64,000 nt of DNA from Acidobacteriota bacterium (GTDB lineage Bacteria > Acidobacteriota > Terriglobia > Bryobacterales > Bryobacteraceae): contig JAFKEE010000017.1 in NCBI GenBank assembly GCA_017307505.1, positions 186,001 to 250,000 on the forward strand, in the 5' to 3' direction. Position 1 is the first letter of the stretch, and the number at the start of each line of letters is the position of its first letter. The position numbers and the translations under genes were made by a program. Shown here piece after piece: positions 33,823-43,849 of this stretch. The notes below the pieces were generated by a model that was not told the DNA's origin, made no database searches, and saw only the letters and a list, made by a program, of their open reading frames with translations.

Positions 33823-33927
33823 GCCCGCTTACTAACGTGCGCGGTTCGCAGCGGGGTGGAAAGTATTCCGGGGATGACGCACGGGGGACGGGGGCCCGCT
33901 TACTAACGTGCGCGGTTCGCAGCGGGG
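33823..33927. repeat. 34-bp repeat pair (GC-rich palindromic element)
   Basis: The 34-base element GCCCGCTTACTAACGTGCGC and its continuation to GCGGGG occurs at 33823-33856 and 33894-33927, separated by 37 bases. It matches part of the tandem repeats at 29.1-29.3 kb. CCCGCT near one end and AGCGGG near the other allow a hairpin. No gene in the stretch. Confidence 0.85.
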
Positions 33928-34024
33928 ACTCCGCGGGCGTGGTTCGTTGGGATTGTCCGGTTGGCGGAGATTGGGAGGGGAGCAGCGTGGGTGCTCCCCT
34001 TTTCCTCGGTTCGGTTGGACGGCT

Positions 34025-37000
34025 CTAGAAGAGCAGCTTGAGTCCGAACTGCAGTTGCCTGGGGTCGTTGGCCTGGGCGGTGACGCGGCCGAAGTTTGCG
34101 CCGCCGTTCACGTTGGTGTTCGGGCTGGCGAAGCGGACGCGATTCATGGAGTTGAATGCTTCCGCGCGGAATTGCAGTTGGAACTTCTCTGTGAGCTTGA
34201 ACTGCTTGAAGACGGAGAGATCGAGGTTGTTGGTGTAGTGGTTGCGGAGGTCGGCGATGAGCGGGCTCAGGTTGCCGAGAGTATAGGGCGCGGGCTGGCT
34301 GAAGACGCTGGTGTCGAACCAGCGGTCCAGGCGGGCGTGGGCGTCGCCGCTGAGGGAGGCGCGCCGACCGTTGTTGTTGGCTCGGGCGGCTTCGCTGAAC
34401 AGAGCGGCGGTGCCGCTGGCACTGATGCCCAGCGGGTTGCCGGATTGGAGCGTGAAGATGCCGTTCACCTGCCAGCCGCCGATGACGGCGTCGAAGGTGC
34501 GGGACATATTCGTGCCGAAGCGGCGGCCCCGGCCCACAGGCAGTTCGTAGACGCCCCCGAAGACGAGGCGATGGGGGACGTCGATGCTCGAGATGGCGCG
34601 GCTGCCGAGGACATCGTAGCTGTTCTGGTAGCTGGTGCCGGTGTCGATGGCCTTGGCCCAGGTGTAGCTGCCTTCGAACGTGAGGCCCTTGGCATAACGT
34701 TTGCTGAAGGTAGTCTGGAGCGCGTTGTAGTCGGACGTAGCGCCCTGCGAGAACAACGGGTAGATGCTGCCGTATTGCGGGTAAGGCCGCAGCAACTGGG
34801 CCCTGGAGACCTGGCGATTGGCAATGACGCCGCCGATGTTCGGTTGTCCGAAGAACGGGTTGTCGACGAGTTGATTCAGCTGCGAACCCAGGCTGAGCAG
34901 CGAGGGATCGAGCTGGTTGAGTGTGAAGCCGCCTTCCCCGCCCCGGGAGAGCTGACGGCCGCGGTTGCCGACATAGGCCACTTCGACGAGGATGGCTCCG
35001 GGGAGTTCGTGCTGCACGGTGAAGTTGTACTGCAGGGTGTAAGGCGTATTGGTGTTGCTGAGGGGGGCGTCGAGATTGCTGCCCAGGGCTGTCCTGGCTC
35101 CGAGGGAAGAGCCCGGCACCGGCGGGAAGCCGGCGGGGAACGGGTTGTTGAGCAGGTTGAGCGGTGTGAAGCCATCGAGACTGGTGACCCAGGTGGATTC
35201 AACACGGAAGCCGTAGGGGCCGACGGTGCCCTGGGCGGCAAGGGTGCTGGGTCCGAAGAGCTGGGCGAAGCCGGCGCGGATGGCGGTCTTGTTGTTGATC
35301 TGATAGGCCAGGCCGAGGCGAGGCGCGAAGTTGTTGTAGTCGCCGGTGTACTGTGAGCGGCCGTTGCCGTCCGCTCCGACGAAGCGGAGGGCTCCCTTGA
35401 GGTTCGAGTAACCATTCACGCTGGCGAGAGGAGACGCCAACGATGGATCGAACCAGCTCATGCGGTTGAAGCGTTCGGTGCGCGGGGTGTCGAAGTCGTA
35501 GCGGAGGCCGAGGTTGAGAGTGAGCTTGCGGGTGATGCGCCAGTCGTCCTGGATGTAGAACGCATGGTAGAAGCTATTGGCGGCGACGTTTTTCCAGTTC
35601 TGGTAGAAGTTGCCGCTGGTGCCCGCGCCCAGGAGCAGGGAGGCGAAGCCGAACCCGGCGGAGGAGCTGCTGACGGCCGGATTGGGTCCCTGGGTCATGG
35701 CTGCCGTAAAGCCAAAGGTGCCAGCCGCACGGGCTTCCCAGACGTTGATGCGGAGCATGCGTCCCTCATAGCCGGCCTTGATGGTATGGTTGCCGGAGAG
35801 TTTCGTGAAGCTGCCGGCCAGGCCGTAATTGTTGAAGCCGCTCTGGCGGTGGTCGCCGCCGCCCAGGGAGGTTTGGGTGCTGACGTCGAAGCGGGGGAAC
35901 ATCAGGCGGTCCACGGCGGAATCGAGAGCCGTGGGTAGGCCGAGGCTGGAGGGGACGAAGTCGAGGCCCTGGTTGTCGTAGAGGAAGCGATTGCGGGCGA
36001 AAGAGATGCGCAGGTTGAGAAGGGCCGTCGGTGTGACGGTATTGGTGTAGTCCACCACGGCGTTGCGCCCGAAATCATTGTTATTGATGCGGCCTTCGGC
36101 GATGCCCGTCGCGCCCGGGAAGAGCTGGGGTGGTCCGTTGAAGTAGCGGCGATAGGAGAAGCGGCCGAAGAGGCGCTGGCGGTCGGTAAGGTTGTGATCG
36201 ACACGGATGTCGAAGTTGTCGGTATTGAACTGGGCCGAACCGGTGCCATAGAAGTTATTGCGGCCGATGGAGTCGCCGGCCAGGTTCGGCGTGGGGTAGT
36301 ACTTCATGAGGTTGCGGGCGACGGGGTCCCAGCGGTTGGAAGGAATCAGATTGCCGGGGAACGCATCGCGGATGGAGCCGGAGCCGGACGGATTGGGGCG
36401 GGTTGTAAAGGGGTCGAAGATGGTGATGCCCTGTGTGGCGGTGGCGCGGGTCTGGGAGAAGTCGCCGGCGCGCTCCAGTGTGGTGGGCACGGTGGTGAGG
36501 CGCTCGGAGAAGCTGCGTTCACGAAGACCTTCGAAAGCGGCGAGGAAGAAGAGTTTGTTGCGGAGAATCGGTCCGCCGAGATTGCCTCCGAACTGGTTGC
36601 GTTTGAAGCTCGAGAGGCCGACGCCGCGCTGGTTGGCGTAGTAGTTGTTGGCGTCCAGCACGGAGTTGCGGAGGAACTCGAAGGCGCCGCCGTGGAAGTT
36701 GTTGCCGCCGGATTTGTAGAGGAGATTGAGGACGGCGGTCATGCTGCGTCCGAATTCAGCGGGGAAGTTCTGGGCCTGCAGTTTGAATTCGGCCACGGCA
36801 TCGACGGAGGGGAAGACGGAGACGCCGGCGAAGCCGTTCACGGTGGGGAAGGCGCCGCTGGAGCCGTCGATGAGGACATCAAAGGTGCCACCGCGCGCGC
36901 CGTTTACGCTGAAGCTGACACCGTTGTGCGCGTTGCCGATGCCACCGGCGAGTCCGGGGGTGAGATTGACCAGGCTGTAGACGTTGCGGGTGTTGAGAGG

Positions 37001-37432
37001 CAGGTCAGCGATTCGTTTGTTGTCGACGACCTTGCCGACGGAGGAGGAGGTGGCCTCGACGACGGCGGCGTCGCCTTTTACCTGGACGCTTTCACTGACG
37101 GCGCCGACCTGCAGGGCCACATCGACACGGGCCTGCTGCTGGATCTGAACCCGGATGCCGGTTTGAGAGAAGGCTTTGAAGCCGGGGGCGGAGACGGCAA
37201 TGGCGTAGTCGCCTGGCGGAAGGAGCGGAGCGGTGTAGTCACCTTCGGCATTGGTGGTGACTTCCAGCTTGGAACTGGTGCCGGTATTGGTGACGGTGAC
37301 GCCGGCATTGGCCACGACAGCACCGCTGCCGTCAGTGACGGTGCCAATAATGGTTCCCGTTGCGGTCTGCGGCCAGGCCGGCGTGGAGCAGGCCAGTAGT
37401 GACACTACCAGCAGGAGTGGGTTCTGTTTCAT
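34025..37432 (-). CDS. TonB-dependent receptor-like (Oar-type) outer-membrane protein
   Basis: The 1135-residue protein begins MKQNPLLLVVSLLACSTPAWPQ (signal peptide), followed by a carboxypeptidase-regulatory domain (about 24-105; GTIIGTVTDGSGAVVANAGV and YTAPLLPPGDYAIAVSAPGF), a plug-like region (ADLPLNTRNVYSLVNLTPGLA) and a 22-strand-like barrel with GGNFH-type repeats, ending FGLKLLF with a terminal Phe. This architecture is expanded in acidobacteria and thought to import polymers or peptides. The start at 37432 is preferred; a TTG at 37465 lacks support. It lies downstream of a paralogue. Confidence 0.92.
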   Translation of the reverse strand: MKQNPLLLVVSLLACSTPAWPQTATGTIIGTVTDGSGAVVANAGVTVTNTGTSSKLEVTTNAEGDYTAPLLPPGDYAIAVSAPGFKAFSQTGIRVQIQQQARVDVALQVGAVSESVQVKGDAAVVEATSSSVGKVVDNKRIADLPLNTRNVYSLVNLTPGLAGGIGNAHNGVSFSVNGARGGTFDVLIDGSSGAFPTVNGFAGVSVFPSVDAVAEFKLQAQNFPAEFGRSMTAVLNLLYKSGGNNFHGGAFEFLRNSVLDANNYYANQRGVGLSSFKRNQFGGNLGGPILRNKLFFLAAFEGLRERSFSERLTTVPTTLERAGDFSQTRATATQGITIFDPFTTRPNPSGSGSIRDAFPGNLIPSNRWDPVARNLMKYYPTPNLAGDSIGRNNFYGTGSAQFNTDNFDIRVDHNLTDRQRLFGRFSYRRYFNGPPQLFPGATGIAEGRINNNDFGRNAVVDYTNTVTPTALLNLRISFARNRFLYDNQGLDFVPSSLGLPTALDSAVDRLMFPRFDVSTQTSLGGGDHRQSGFNNYGLAGSFTKLSGNHTIKAGYEGRMLRINVWEARAAGTFGFTAAMTQGPNPAVSSSSAGFGFASLLLGAGTSGNFYQNWKNVAANSFYHAFYIQDDWRITRKLTLNLGLRYDFDTPRTERFNRMSWFDPSLASPLASVNGYSNLKGALRFVGADGNGRSQYTGDYNNFAPRLGLAYQINNKTAIRAGFAQLFGPSTLAAQGTVGPYGFRVESTWVTSLDGFTPLNLLNNPFPAGFPPVPGSSLGARTALGSNLDAPLSNTNTPYTLQYNFTVQHELPGAILVEVAYVGNRGRQLSRGGEGGFTLNQLDPSLLSLGSQLNQLVDNPFFGQPNIGGVIANRQVSRAQLLRPYPQYGSIYPLFSQGATSDYNALQTTFSKRYAKGLTFEGSYTWAKAIDTGTSYQNSYDVLGSRAISSIDVPHRLVFGGVYELPVGRGRRFGTNMSRTFDAVIGGWQVNGIFTLQSGNPLGISASGTAALFSEAARANNNGRRASLSGDAHARLDRWFDTSVFSQPAPYTLGNLSPLIADLRNHYTNNLDLSVFKQFKLTEKFQLQFRAEAFNSMNRVRFASPNTNVNGGANFGRVTAQANDPRQLQFGLKLLF

Positions 37433-37635
37433 GGGTTGGATGAGACCTTTCCCGGAGACTAGCAACCGGAGGTTACGACTGGTTCAATGCAACGTTAGCG
37501 TTGGATGAATCGAACCGCCGGGTTGGGCGGGAGAGACATCACCCTCAATGCGCCGCAGGGAATGAAGCGCACCGCTACGGCCGAAGCATCTGCCCAGCCC
37601 AGGGTCGATAGATATCAGATTGCCGGGCCGGATTC

Positions 37636-37678
37636 AATAAAAAAGGCCGGTTCTTCTCAAGAAAGAGGAGAACCGGCT
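37636..37678 (-). terminator. Rho-independent terminator after the second receptor gene
   Basis: On the minus strand GCCGGTTCT pairs with AGAACCGGC (positions 677-669 and 654-646 of 37 kb), extended by further pairs, and TTTTTTATT follows. It lies 46 bases beyond the stop at 37724. Confidence 0.9.
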
Positions 37679-37723
37679 CTGGTGTAAACGCAGGGATGCG
37701 TTGGAGTGGTGCTGTGAGATGTA

Positions 37724-40700
37724 TCAGAAGTAAAACTTCGCGCCGAGTTGAATGACGCGAGTGGTCTGGCCCTGGAGTCCGGAGCCGACTTTGCCGAAGT
37801 TGACGGAGCGGATGCCGCGATCGACGGAGCCGGGCTGGATGTTGTAGTGATTGAACAGATTGTAGAACTCAGTGCGGAGTTCGGCGCGGCGCGATTCTCC
37901 GATGCGGAACTGCTTGTTCACAGAGAAATCCACGTTGACGAGGCCGGGCAGCCGGATGGCTCCGGTGCGGGCGGCGTTGCCGTAGCGGCCGAAGGCGGGT
38001 TCGGCGAAGGCCGCGGTGTTGAACCAGCGCTGGTAGCTGCGTTCGCCGGGATCGAGGTTGGCGTTCTGGCCGGCCACCATATCGGGGCGGGAGCCGACGC
38101 CGGTGCCGGTGGTGTCGACGCCGAAAGCGATTTCGGCCGGGAAGCCGCTTTGGGCGACGACGATGGAGGAAGCCTGCCAGCCGCCGAGCAGAGAGCGCAT
38201 GACGGAGGGGGCTCCGCTGAAGAAGGGGATGTCGTAGACGACGGACTGGACGAAGCGCTGAGTGACGTCGAACCCACAGAGCGAGTGTTCGCCGCGCATG
38301 TCGTAGATGTTCTGAAGGGTGCCGATGAAAGAACCGCCGCCGATGTCGGCGCCGATGTCGCTGGGTCCGGAGAGGCACTTGGACCAGGTGTAGGAGGTGA
38401 GGAGATTGAGGCCGCGGCCCAGGCGGCGGTCGGCGCGCACCTGGAGGGAGTGGTAATTGGAGTTCCCGATGGACTTGTCGCCCTGGATGGAGCGTTGGAA
38501 GGCCTGATTGGGGCGCCGGGCGTTGATGGAAGCGAGGCCAGGCGTGCGCGGATCGACGAGAACGTCGGGGCGATTCATGGACGGCAGGGTCACGCTGAGG
38601 CGAGTGCTCTTGGAGGCGACGTAGCCGGTGTCGAGTACGAAGCCGCCAATGATCCTCTTCTGGAGAGTGAGGTTCCACTGCTGAATGTAGGCGTCGCGAT
38701 AGTTGGGGTCGTTGGAGGGAACGGCATTCAACTGGGGGGTGGGGGAGAGCGCGCTGGCGAACGGGTCGTTGAAGAAGACGGTGGGTTTGCCGGCGGGCGC
38801 TCCGTCGACCTGGTAGCTGCCCTTGGCCTGCGAGGATTCGGTCATGCCGAAGGGCGCGTTGGGGTGGATGTGGTTGTAGTAGATGCCGTAGCCGGCGCGG
38901 ATGACGAAATCCTTCGTAAAGGACGGGCGCCAGGCGAGGCCGATGCGGGGGGCGAAGTTGTTCTTGTCGCCGCTGACCATGCGCGGATAGCTGGCAGTGG
39001 AGGGTGTGACGAGTCTGGTGACGTAAACCCCATTCTGTTCGATGTTGGCCATGCGGCCCTGGGAGTCGAACAGGGGCTGGAGATAGTCATAGCGAAGGCC
39101 GAGGTTGACTGTGAGATTAGGGGTCACTTTCCAGTCGTCCTGAACGAAGTAGCTCTGCCAGAGCCCCTTGAGGTCGGTGTTGGTGTGATCCGGATTGATC
39201 TCGGCGTACTTGACGTAGCCGAGAATGAAGTCGGCGAGCGAGGAACCGGTGTAGGTGCCATCGAAGCGGAAGGTGCCGCGCGCGTTGCGGGCCTGTTCGA
39301 AGGTGAAGCCGCGGCGGACGAAATCGGCGCCGATCTTGATAAAGTGCTTGCCGCGCTGCATGGAGACGATGTCGTTGAAGTTATAGACGGCGTTGGCGCG
39401 AATGCGAGGACCGATCTGGCGCTGAAGGTCGAAGACGCTGTAGCCGCCGTCGAGGCCGTTGGCGATGGAGATGCTGGGCGGGCCGAAGTCGACGGGGAGG
39501 CGGGAGACGAGCGGGAGTTTCATGGCACCGGCGATGTCGAAGGCCGGGTTGTTGGTGGTGCCGAAGATTTCGTCTTCGGTCATGTCGTTCCAGCCGAAGC
39601 GGGCTTCGTTGACGATGGTGGGACTGAACATGCGCGTCCAGGTGCCGGCCAGGTTCTGGGTTTTGGCATCGTTGTCCCGCACGTCGTTGCCCCAGTACGG
39701 TGTTCCCTTTTCCTTGGTGGAATTCCAGACGTAGCGGAAGGCAAGGGAGTCCTTGGAGGTGAGGTTGTGATCGAGGCGGTAGGTGTAGTTGTCCTGGGTG
39801 GCGACGGCGCTTCTGGGGGTATTGATGAAGTTCTGCGTGCCGACGGCGGTATTGGGCTCGGGTGTGAACTTGAGGAACTCGACGGCCTGCGGGCTGAGGA
39901 AAGACTTGGGGATCTGGTTGTTGACGATGCCGATGTTCATGGGGTCCTTCAGCGTGAGGGACTGGCCGGTCCGGGCATCGCGGAGGGCGCTGAAGTCGCC
40001 GTTGCGCATGGGAGTCGGCGGGACCAGACGGTAAGAGGCAGTGGCGCCTGAGGCGAGGCGGCCGCTCTCCCAGTTAAAGAAGAAGAAGGTCTTGTTTTTG
40101 CCGTTGTAAATCTTTGGCAACTGGACGGGGCCGCCGATGTTGGCTCCGAACTGATTGCGGTTGAGGCGGGGATTGGCGACGGAGGTCTTGGCGATGGCGT
40201 CGTAGGTCTGGGTGAGGGCGTCGTTGCGGTTGAATTCCCAGAGGGTGCCGCGGAACTGGTTGCCGCCGCGGCGGGTGAGGATGGAGACCTGACCGCCGGG
40301 GGAGCCGCCATATTCGGCGGAGAAGGTGGAGGTTTCGACGCGGAATTCCGACAACGAGTCGACGGAGAGGGCGAAGGGGTAAGTGTAGGCGTCGTAGTCC
40401 ATAAATTCGACGCCGTCCAGATAGAAGCGGTTGTTGGTGTCGCGGGCACCGTTGGCGGACATGCCGGTGCCGCCGAACGCGGAAGAGGTCTCACCGATGG
40501 AGCCGCGGCCGCGGCGGACGGAGATGGAACCGGGGGTACCCGGGTTCACGCCGGGAATGAGTTGGGCGAGTTGGATGAAGTTGCGGCCGTTGAGGGGCAG
40601 GTCAACGATCTTCTCGGCGTTGATGACGGCGCCTACCGAGGTGGACTCGGTTTGGAGCGCCATGATGTTGCCGGAGACATTGAGGGTCTGGGTGACGTCA

Positions 40701-41026
40701 CCGATCTCGAGAGCAAGGTCGAGTCGGGCGGTCTGCCCGACCTGGAGAACAAACGAATCGATCTGGAAGGTGCGGAAGCCCTTCGCGGTCGCGGTCAGTG
40801 AGTAGGAGGCCGCGGGCAGGAAGGGGACGGAGAAGGCGCCGCTGGCTTCGGTCGTGGTTTCGCGGGCGACGTTGGTCTGGAGATTCGTAACTTTGACGAG
40901 GACCCCGGGCAATCCGGCGCCGCTTGGGTCCGTGGCGATGCCGGTAACCGTACCGGTGATCTGCTGGGCGGAGAGGAGGGTGGCGAACAGTAACGCCAGC
41001 GAGACAAGTCTTGACGTCAACATCAT
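37724..41026 (-). CDS. TonB-dependent receptor-like (Oar-type) outer-membrane protein
   Basis: The 1100-residue protein has a signal peptide (to about residue 20), a carboxypeptidase-regulatory domain (ITGTVTGIATDPSGAGLPGV, FSVPFLPAASYSLTATAKGF), a plug region containing DLPLNGRNFIQLAQLIPGV, and a long barrel ending IQLGAKFYF with a C-terminal aromatic. Two methionine codons at 41026 and 41023 follow GGGG by about seven bases. It is a diverged paralogue of the gene at 34025-37432. Its start is 140 bases from a divergent regulator gene. Confidence 0.93.
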   Translation of the reverse strand: MMLTSRLVSLALLFATLLSAQQITGTVTGIATDPSGAGLPGVLVKVTNLQTNVARETTTEASGAFSVPFLPAASYSLTATAKGFRTFQIDSFVLQVGQTARLDLALEIGDVTQTLNVSGNIMALQTESTSVGAVINAEKIVDLPLNGRNFIQLAQLIPGVNPGTPGSISVRRGRGSIGETSSAFGGTGMSANGARDTNNRFYLDGVEFMDYDAYTYPFALSVDSLSEFRVETSTFSAEYGGSPGGQVSILTRRGGNQFRGTLWEFNRNDALTQTYDAIAKTSVANPRLNRNQFGANIGGPVQLPKIYNGKNKTFFFFNWESGRLASGATASYRLVPPTPMRNGDFSALRDARTGQSLTLKDPMNIGIVNNQIPKSFLSPQAVEFLKFTPEPNTAVGTQNFINTPRSAVATQDNYTYRLDHNLTSKDSLAFRYVWNSTKEKGTPYWGNDVRDNDAKTQNLAGTWTRMFSPTIVNEARFGWNDMTEDEIFGTTNNPAFDIAGAMKLPLVSRLPVDFGPPSISIANGLDGGYSVFDLQRQIGPRIRANAVYNFNDIVSMQRGKHFIKIGADFVRRGFTFEQARNARGTFRFDGTYTGSSLADFILGYVKYAEINPDHTNTDLKGLWQSYFVQDDWKVTPNLTVNLGLRYDYLQPLFDSQGRMANIEQNGVYVTRLVTPSTASYPRMVSGDKNNFAPRIGLAWRPSFTKDFVIRAGYGIYYNHIHPNAPFGMTESSQAKGSYQVDGAPAGKPTVFFNDPFASALSPTPQLNAVPSNDPNYRDAYIQQWNLTLQKRIIGGFVLDTGYVASKSTRLSVTLPSMNRPDVLVDPRTPGLASINARRPNQAFQRSIQGDKSIGNSNYHSLQVRADRRLGRGLNLLTSYTWSKCLSGPSDIGADIGGGSFIGTLQNIYDMRGEHSLCGFDVTQRFVQSVVYDIPFFSGAPSVMRSLLGGWQASSIVVAQSGFPAEIAFGVDTTGTGVGSRPDMVAGQNANLDPGERSYQRWFNTAAFAEPAFGRYGNAARTGAIRLPGLVNVDFSVNKQFRIGESRRAELRTEFYNLFNHYNIQPGSVDRGIRSVNFGKVGSGLQGQTTRVIQLGAKFYF

Positions 41027-41165
41027 AGTGAGCCCCTTATTGAGTGTTCTTTGGCTCCAGGTATGATGGCCAGCCGGGGCTTCCGTGAACAAGTGAATTC
41101 TCGCGAAATCTCCGCTAAGAGCTTCCGCAAGTCATTCATAACCTTAAGGTGTTACTATTCCTCAT

Positions 41166-42455
41166 ATGTTGAGGGATGCACCACTGCGCGAGAAGTCCAA
41201 GTTCGCCCTGCCGGCGGAGTTGGACGAGCGCTGGGCGGTGGTGGAGCGGGTGTGTAACTCCGGCCCGCTGCAGAGATCAGCGAAGTTACGAGACCTGCTG
41301 ATCTACCTCTGCCATCGCTGTTGGGTGGACGGTGCGGTGGAGATCCGCGACCACGACATCGGCGTGGACGTTTTCCAAAGGACAGCGGATTACGACTCCG
41401 CACAGGATTCCCTGGTTCGCGTGCAGGCTTCTCAGTTGAGGAAACGGCTGGAGCGTTACTTCAGTGAGGAGGGCCGGGACGAGCCCATGGTGCTGGAGAT
41501 CGCCAAGGGCACCTACGAGCCGGTGCTGCGGGAGCGGACGTCCGCGGTGATGCCACCGCCGGCGGAGGCGATCGCCCCAACGGAGGCAGCGGGTTCCCGA
41601 TGGACTGTCCGAATCCTTTCGATCGCGTGCGTGTTGCTGGGGTGCCTGAGCATCTGGCTGGCGGTGCGCCATCCGGAACCGGGCATCGAAGGTACGGTGC
41701 TGCGCCGGTTCTGGACCGCGTTTGCGCCAGCAGGGCAGGAAACGACTATTGTGATCGCGGATGCGGCCTTCTCCGCCGTGCAGGACTTTCTTCACAGGCC
41801 GATCCTTCTGGATGAATACGTCAGCCGAGGGTATCGAACCGAGTTGGACAGGCCGGACTATTCGGCCGAGAAGAAGGATGTGTTGCGTTATCTGATGGAA
41901 AGGCGCTACACGTCGCTGGCGGACATCATGTTGATGAAGCGGCTGTGGGCGGCGCGGGTTCTGGACCCGGCGCGCACTTCCGTGCTCTACTCGCGCGACC
42001 TGAACCTGCGGAGTTTCCAGAAAGGGAACCACATTCTGGTGGGTTCCCGGCGTGCTGTGCCGTGGGTGGATCTATTCGATGAGTCGCTGGACTTCCATTT
42101 CGTGTACGACGAGAAGACGCGCAGTGTCAGCGTAGAGAACCGGCGGCCGGTGGCGGGCGAACCCGCTTCCTTCACGTTGCCGACAGCGGGCAAGGGGCTC
42201 GGGGAACGGTTCTCGGTGGTGGCCTTCCTGGCGAATCCCAGCAGAACGGGGAATATCCTGATCCTGTCGGGGCAGGAGATGTCGGGCACGGAAGCGGCGG
42301 CCAATCTGGTGACCACGGACCGGCTCTTCCAGGAGGTATTGGCGAAGCTCCCGCAGAAGGGCGAGGAGGTGCCGCACTTTGAGGCACTGCTGCGGGTGAA
42401 GCACGTGGAGTACACGATGCAGAGTTACGAGATTCTGGCCGTGCATTCCCATTAG
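41166..42455 (+). CDS. Membrane-anchored winged-helix-like regulator, acidobacterial family
   Basis: The 429-residue protein has an N-terminal helical module (about 20-110): LRDLLIYLCHRCWVDGAVEI, then IGVDVFQRTADYDSAQDSLVRV and LRKRLERYFSEEG, then IAKGTYEPVL. I recognise it as a family fused to TM or TPR regions in acidobacteria and reminiscent of winged-helix DNA-binding domains. One membrane helix lies at about 147-168 (VRILSIACVLLGCLSIWLAV). The C-terminal 240 residues are unidentified. Its divergent position 140 bases from a receptor gene suggests local control. The ribosome binding site is weak. Confidence 0.7.
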   Translation: MLRDAPLREKSKFALPAELDERWAVVERVCNSGPLQRSAKLRDLLIYLCHRCWVDGAVEIRDHDIGVDVFQRTADYDSAQDSLVRVQASQLRKRLERYFSEEGRDEPMVLEIAKGTYEPVLRERTSAVMPPPAEAIAPTEAAGSRWTVRILSIACVLLGCLSIWLAVRHPEPGIEGTVLRRFWTAFAPAGQETTIVIADAAFSAVQDFLHRPILLDEYVSRGYRTELDRPDYSAEKKDVLRYLMERRYTSLADIMLMKRLWAARVLDPARTSVLYSRDLNLRSFQKGNHILVGSRRAVPWVDLFDESLDFHFVYDEKTRSVSVENRRPVAGEPASFTLPTAGKGLGERFSVVAFLANPSRTGNILILSGQEMSGTEAAANLVTTDRLFQEVLAKLPQKGEEVPHFEALLRVKHVEYTMQSYEILAVHSH

Positions 42456-42705
42456 GATGGCGCCGAGGTGGGATCGAGTGGCGGAGAAGAGTTGGGTTCC
42501 TGTGAGGCGAGCGCTTGCGGAGGACGGACGGCCCTGGCCGCGGGCTCATCACCGGGATGAGGTGTGCAGAATCGCTGGCTGTGGAGTCTCCTTCGATTTG
42601 GAAGCTCCGGACCTGGGCGCGTAGCGGTCCGGGCTGTTCGCTCTAACCGCTTCCGCCTGCAGCGCGGAGCCGACGTGGCGCGCCGGCGGCGGCAGGCGTC
42701 GGGCA

Positions 42706-43491
42706 TCAGGACTCGAAAGCCACGCGGCCGGGGACAGTGATCTCGATCTCGGTGCCGAGGGCGGCGCGGCTGAGGATTCGGAGTCTGGCGCCGATGCGTT
42801 CCGCGCGCTCGTGCATCCCCAGCAGGCCCCAGTGTCCGCAGCGGCAAAGGGCATCGGGTTCGATGCCGCAACCGTTGTCGCGGACAACCAGGCGCAATCC
42901 GGAGTGCCTGTACTCGATCTCGGCCTCCAGTTCAGTACCTTTTGAGTGGCGGCAGGCATTGATTATTGCCTCGCGACCAATCTGGTAGAGTTCGTCCCGC
43001 AACTCCTGCTGAAGTTGCCGCTCTTTGCCAAGAACTACGACGCGGTAGCTGAGATCCGAAAGAAGGCCGGCCTCCTCGGGGACTTTGGCCAATGCTTCCC
43101 CCAGGGAGGCCCAAGATCGATTGGGTGAACGTAAGCCCTGCACAGCGTATCGCCCCTCCTCGAGGACACGATCCAACAAAAGAAGAACCTCGCTGAGCCG
43201 CAGTTTCGTGACGGGGCAATCCACCGGGAGGTCATCGAGGACCGAGTGCAACCGCATAGATACGGCGAAGAAGCCCTGTAACAGAGTGTCGTGGAGTTCG
43301 CGGGCCAGCCGCGTCCGTTCGGCCTGTCGTTCCTCCCCACTCGACGGGAGTGTCACGGGGCTGGACATGGGGGCGGTCTCCGCGCGGCGCAAGAGGCTGG
43401 TCAGGTGGACGGCGCTTTGTGGCCGGAGGGCCCGGTCGAAGGGATCCGGGCCGGAGTGAAATCCAGGCTCTATGATCCTCTCGAGTCTCAT
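42706..43491 (-). CDS. Cytoplasmic sensor histidine kinase (HisKA_3/HATPase)
   Basis: The 261-residue protein contains the dimerisation/phosphoacceptor helix RTRLARELHDTLLQGFFAVS, with His67, and an HATPase domain with EAIINACRHSKGTELEAEIE, VVRDNGCGI and GHWGLLGMHERAERIGARL. No membrane segment or sensor domain is present. AGGA lies six bases before the ATG. Kinases of this NarX/LiaS class usually phosphorylate NarL-type regulators, but the adjacent regulator is a sigma-54 activator with a REC domain. It is 69 bases downstream of the STAS-like gene. Confidence 0.92.
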   Translation of the reverse strand: MRLERIIEPGFHSGPDPFDRALRPQSAVHLTSLLRRAETAPMSSPVTLPSSGEERQAERTRLARELHDTLLQGFFAVSMRLHSVLDDLPVDCPVTKLRLSEVLLLLDRVLEEGRYAVQGLRSPNRSWASLGEALAKVPEEAGLLSDLSYRVVVLGKERQLQQELRDELYQIGREAIINACRHSKGTELEAEIEYRHSGLRLVVRDNGCGIEPDALCRCGHWGLLGMHERAERIGARLRILSRAALGTEIEITVPGRVAFES

Positions 43492-43560
43492 TGCATTCCT
43501 TTCTGATCCGGCGAATGTCCGGCAGCTGCGGTGTCCATTGCGGCTCCTCAGAATCCTGAT

Positions 43561-43824
43561 TCACGATTGGCGGCGTTCGGTGTCGATCCATTGACGCAGG
43601 TAGAGCGGGCAGTTCGTCAGGCCGACACCGTCCGCCTCGCAGCAGGCCAGAAAGGTCACGGCCTCCCGGTCGACCAGGGTGATGTCCTGGAGATCAAACC
43701 GAAGGGACTCTCCAGGTGTTTCCTGGTCGACAAGGCGCTGGATCTCCACAACATCCGCGGCTTCGATGTAGCCGCTAAACGAAAGGAGGACTCCCTGGTG
43801 TAAGGTCCGCTGAATCATTACCAT
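43561..43824 (-). CDS. STAS-like small protein
   Basis: The 87-residue protein contains FSGYIEAADVVEIQRLVDQE, then LRFDLQDITLVDREAVTFLACCEADGVGL, a pattern of one alternating strand-helix unit typical of STAS-like anti-sigma antagonists of acidobacteria, with Val-Asp rather than Ser at the usual phosphosite. It starts with ATG at 43824 (a second ATG at 43818 is possible). It lies directly downstream of a sigma-54-type promoter and three TTCGCGA sites and 133 bases from the activator gene. Its partner is unknown. Confidence 0.7.
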   Translation of the reverse strand: MVMIQRTLHQGVLLSFSGYIEAADVVEIQRLVDQETPGESLRFDLQDITLVDREAVTFLACCEADGVGLTNCPLYLRQWIDTERRQS

Positions 43825-43849
43825 GTCTGCCCATTCACGTGCTTTCTGT

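Noticed and set aside
37748-40051. Very long plus-strand open frame opposite the second receptor gene
   Set aside because: Its Gly/Glu/Asp-rich, low-complexity translation mirrors the receptor gene; no known domain.
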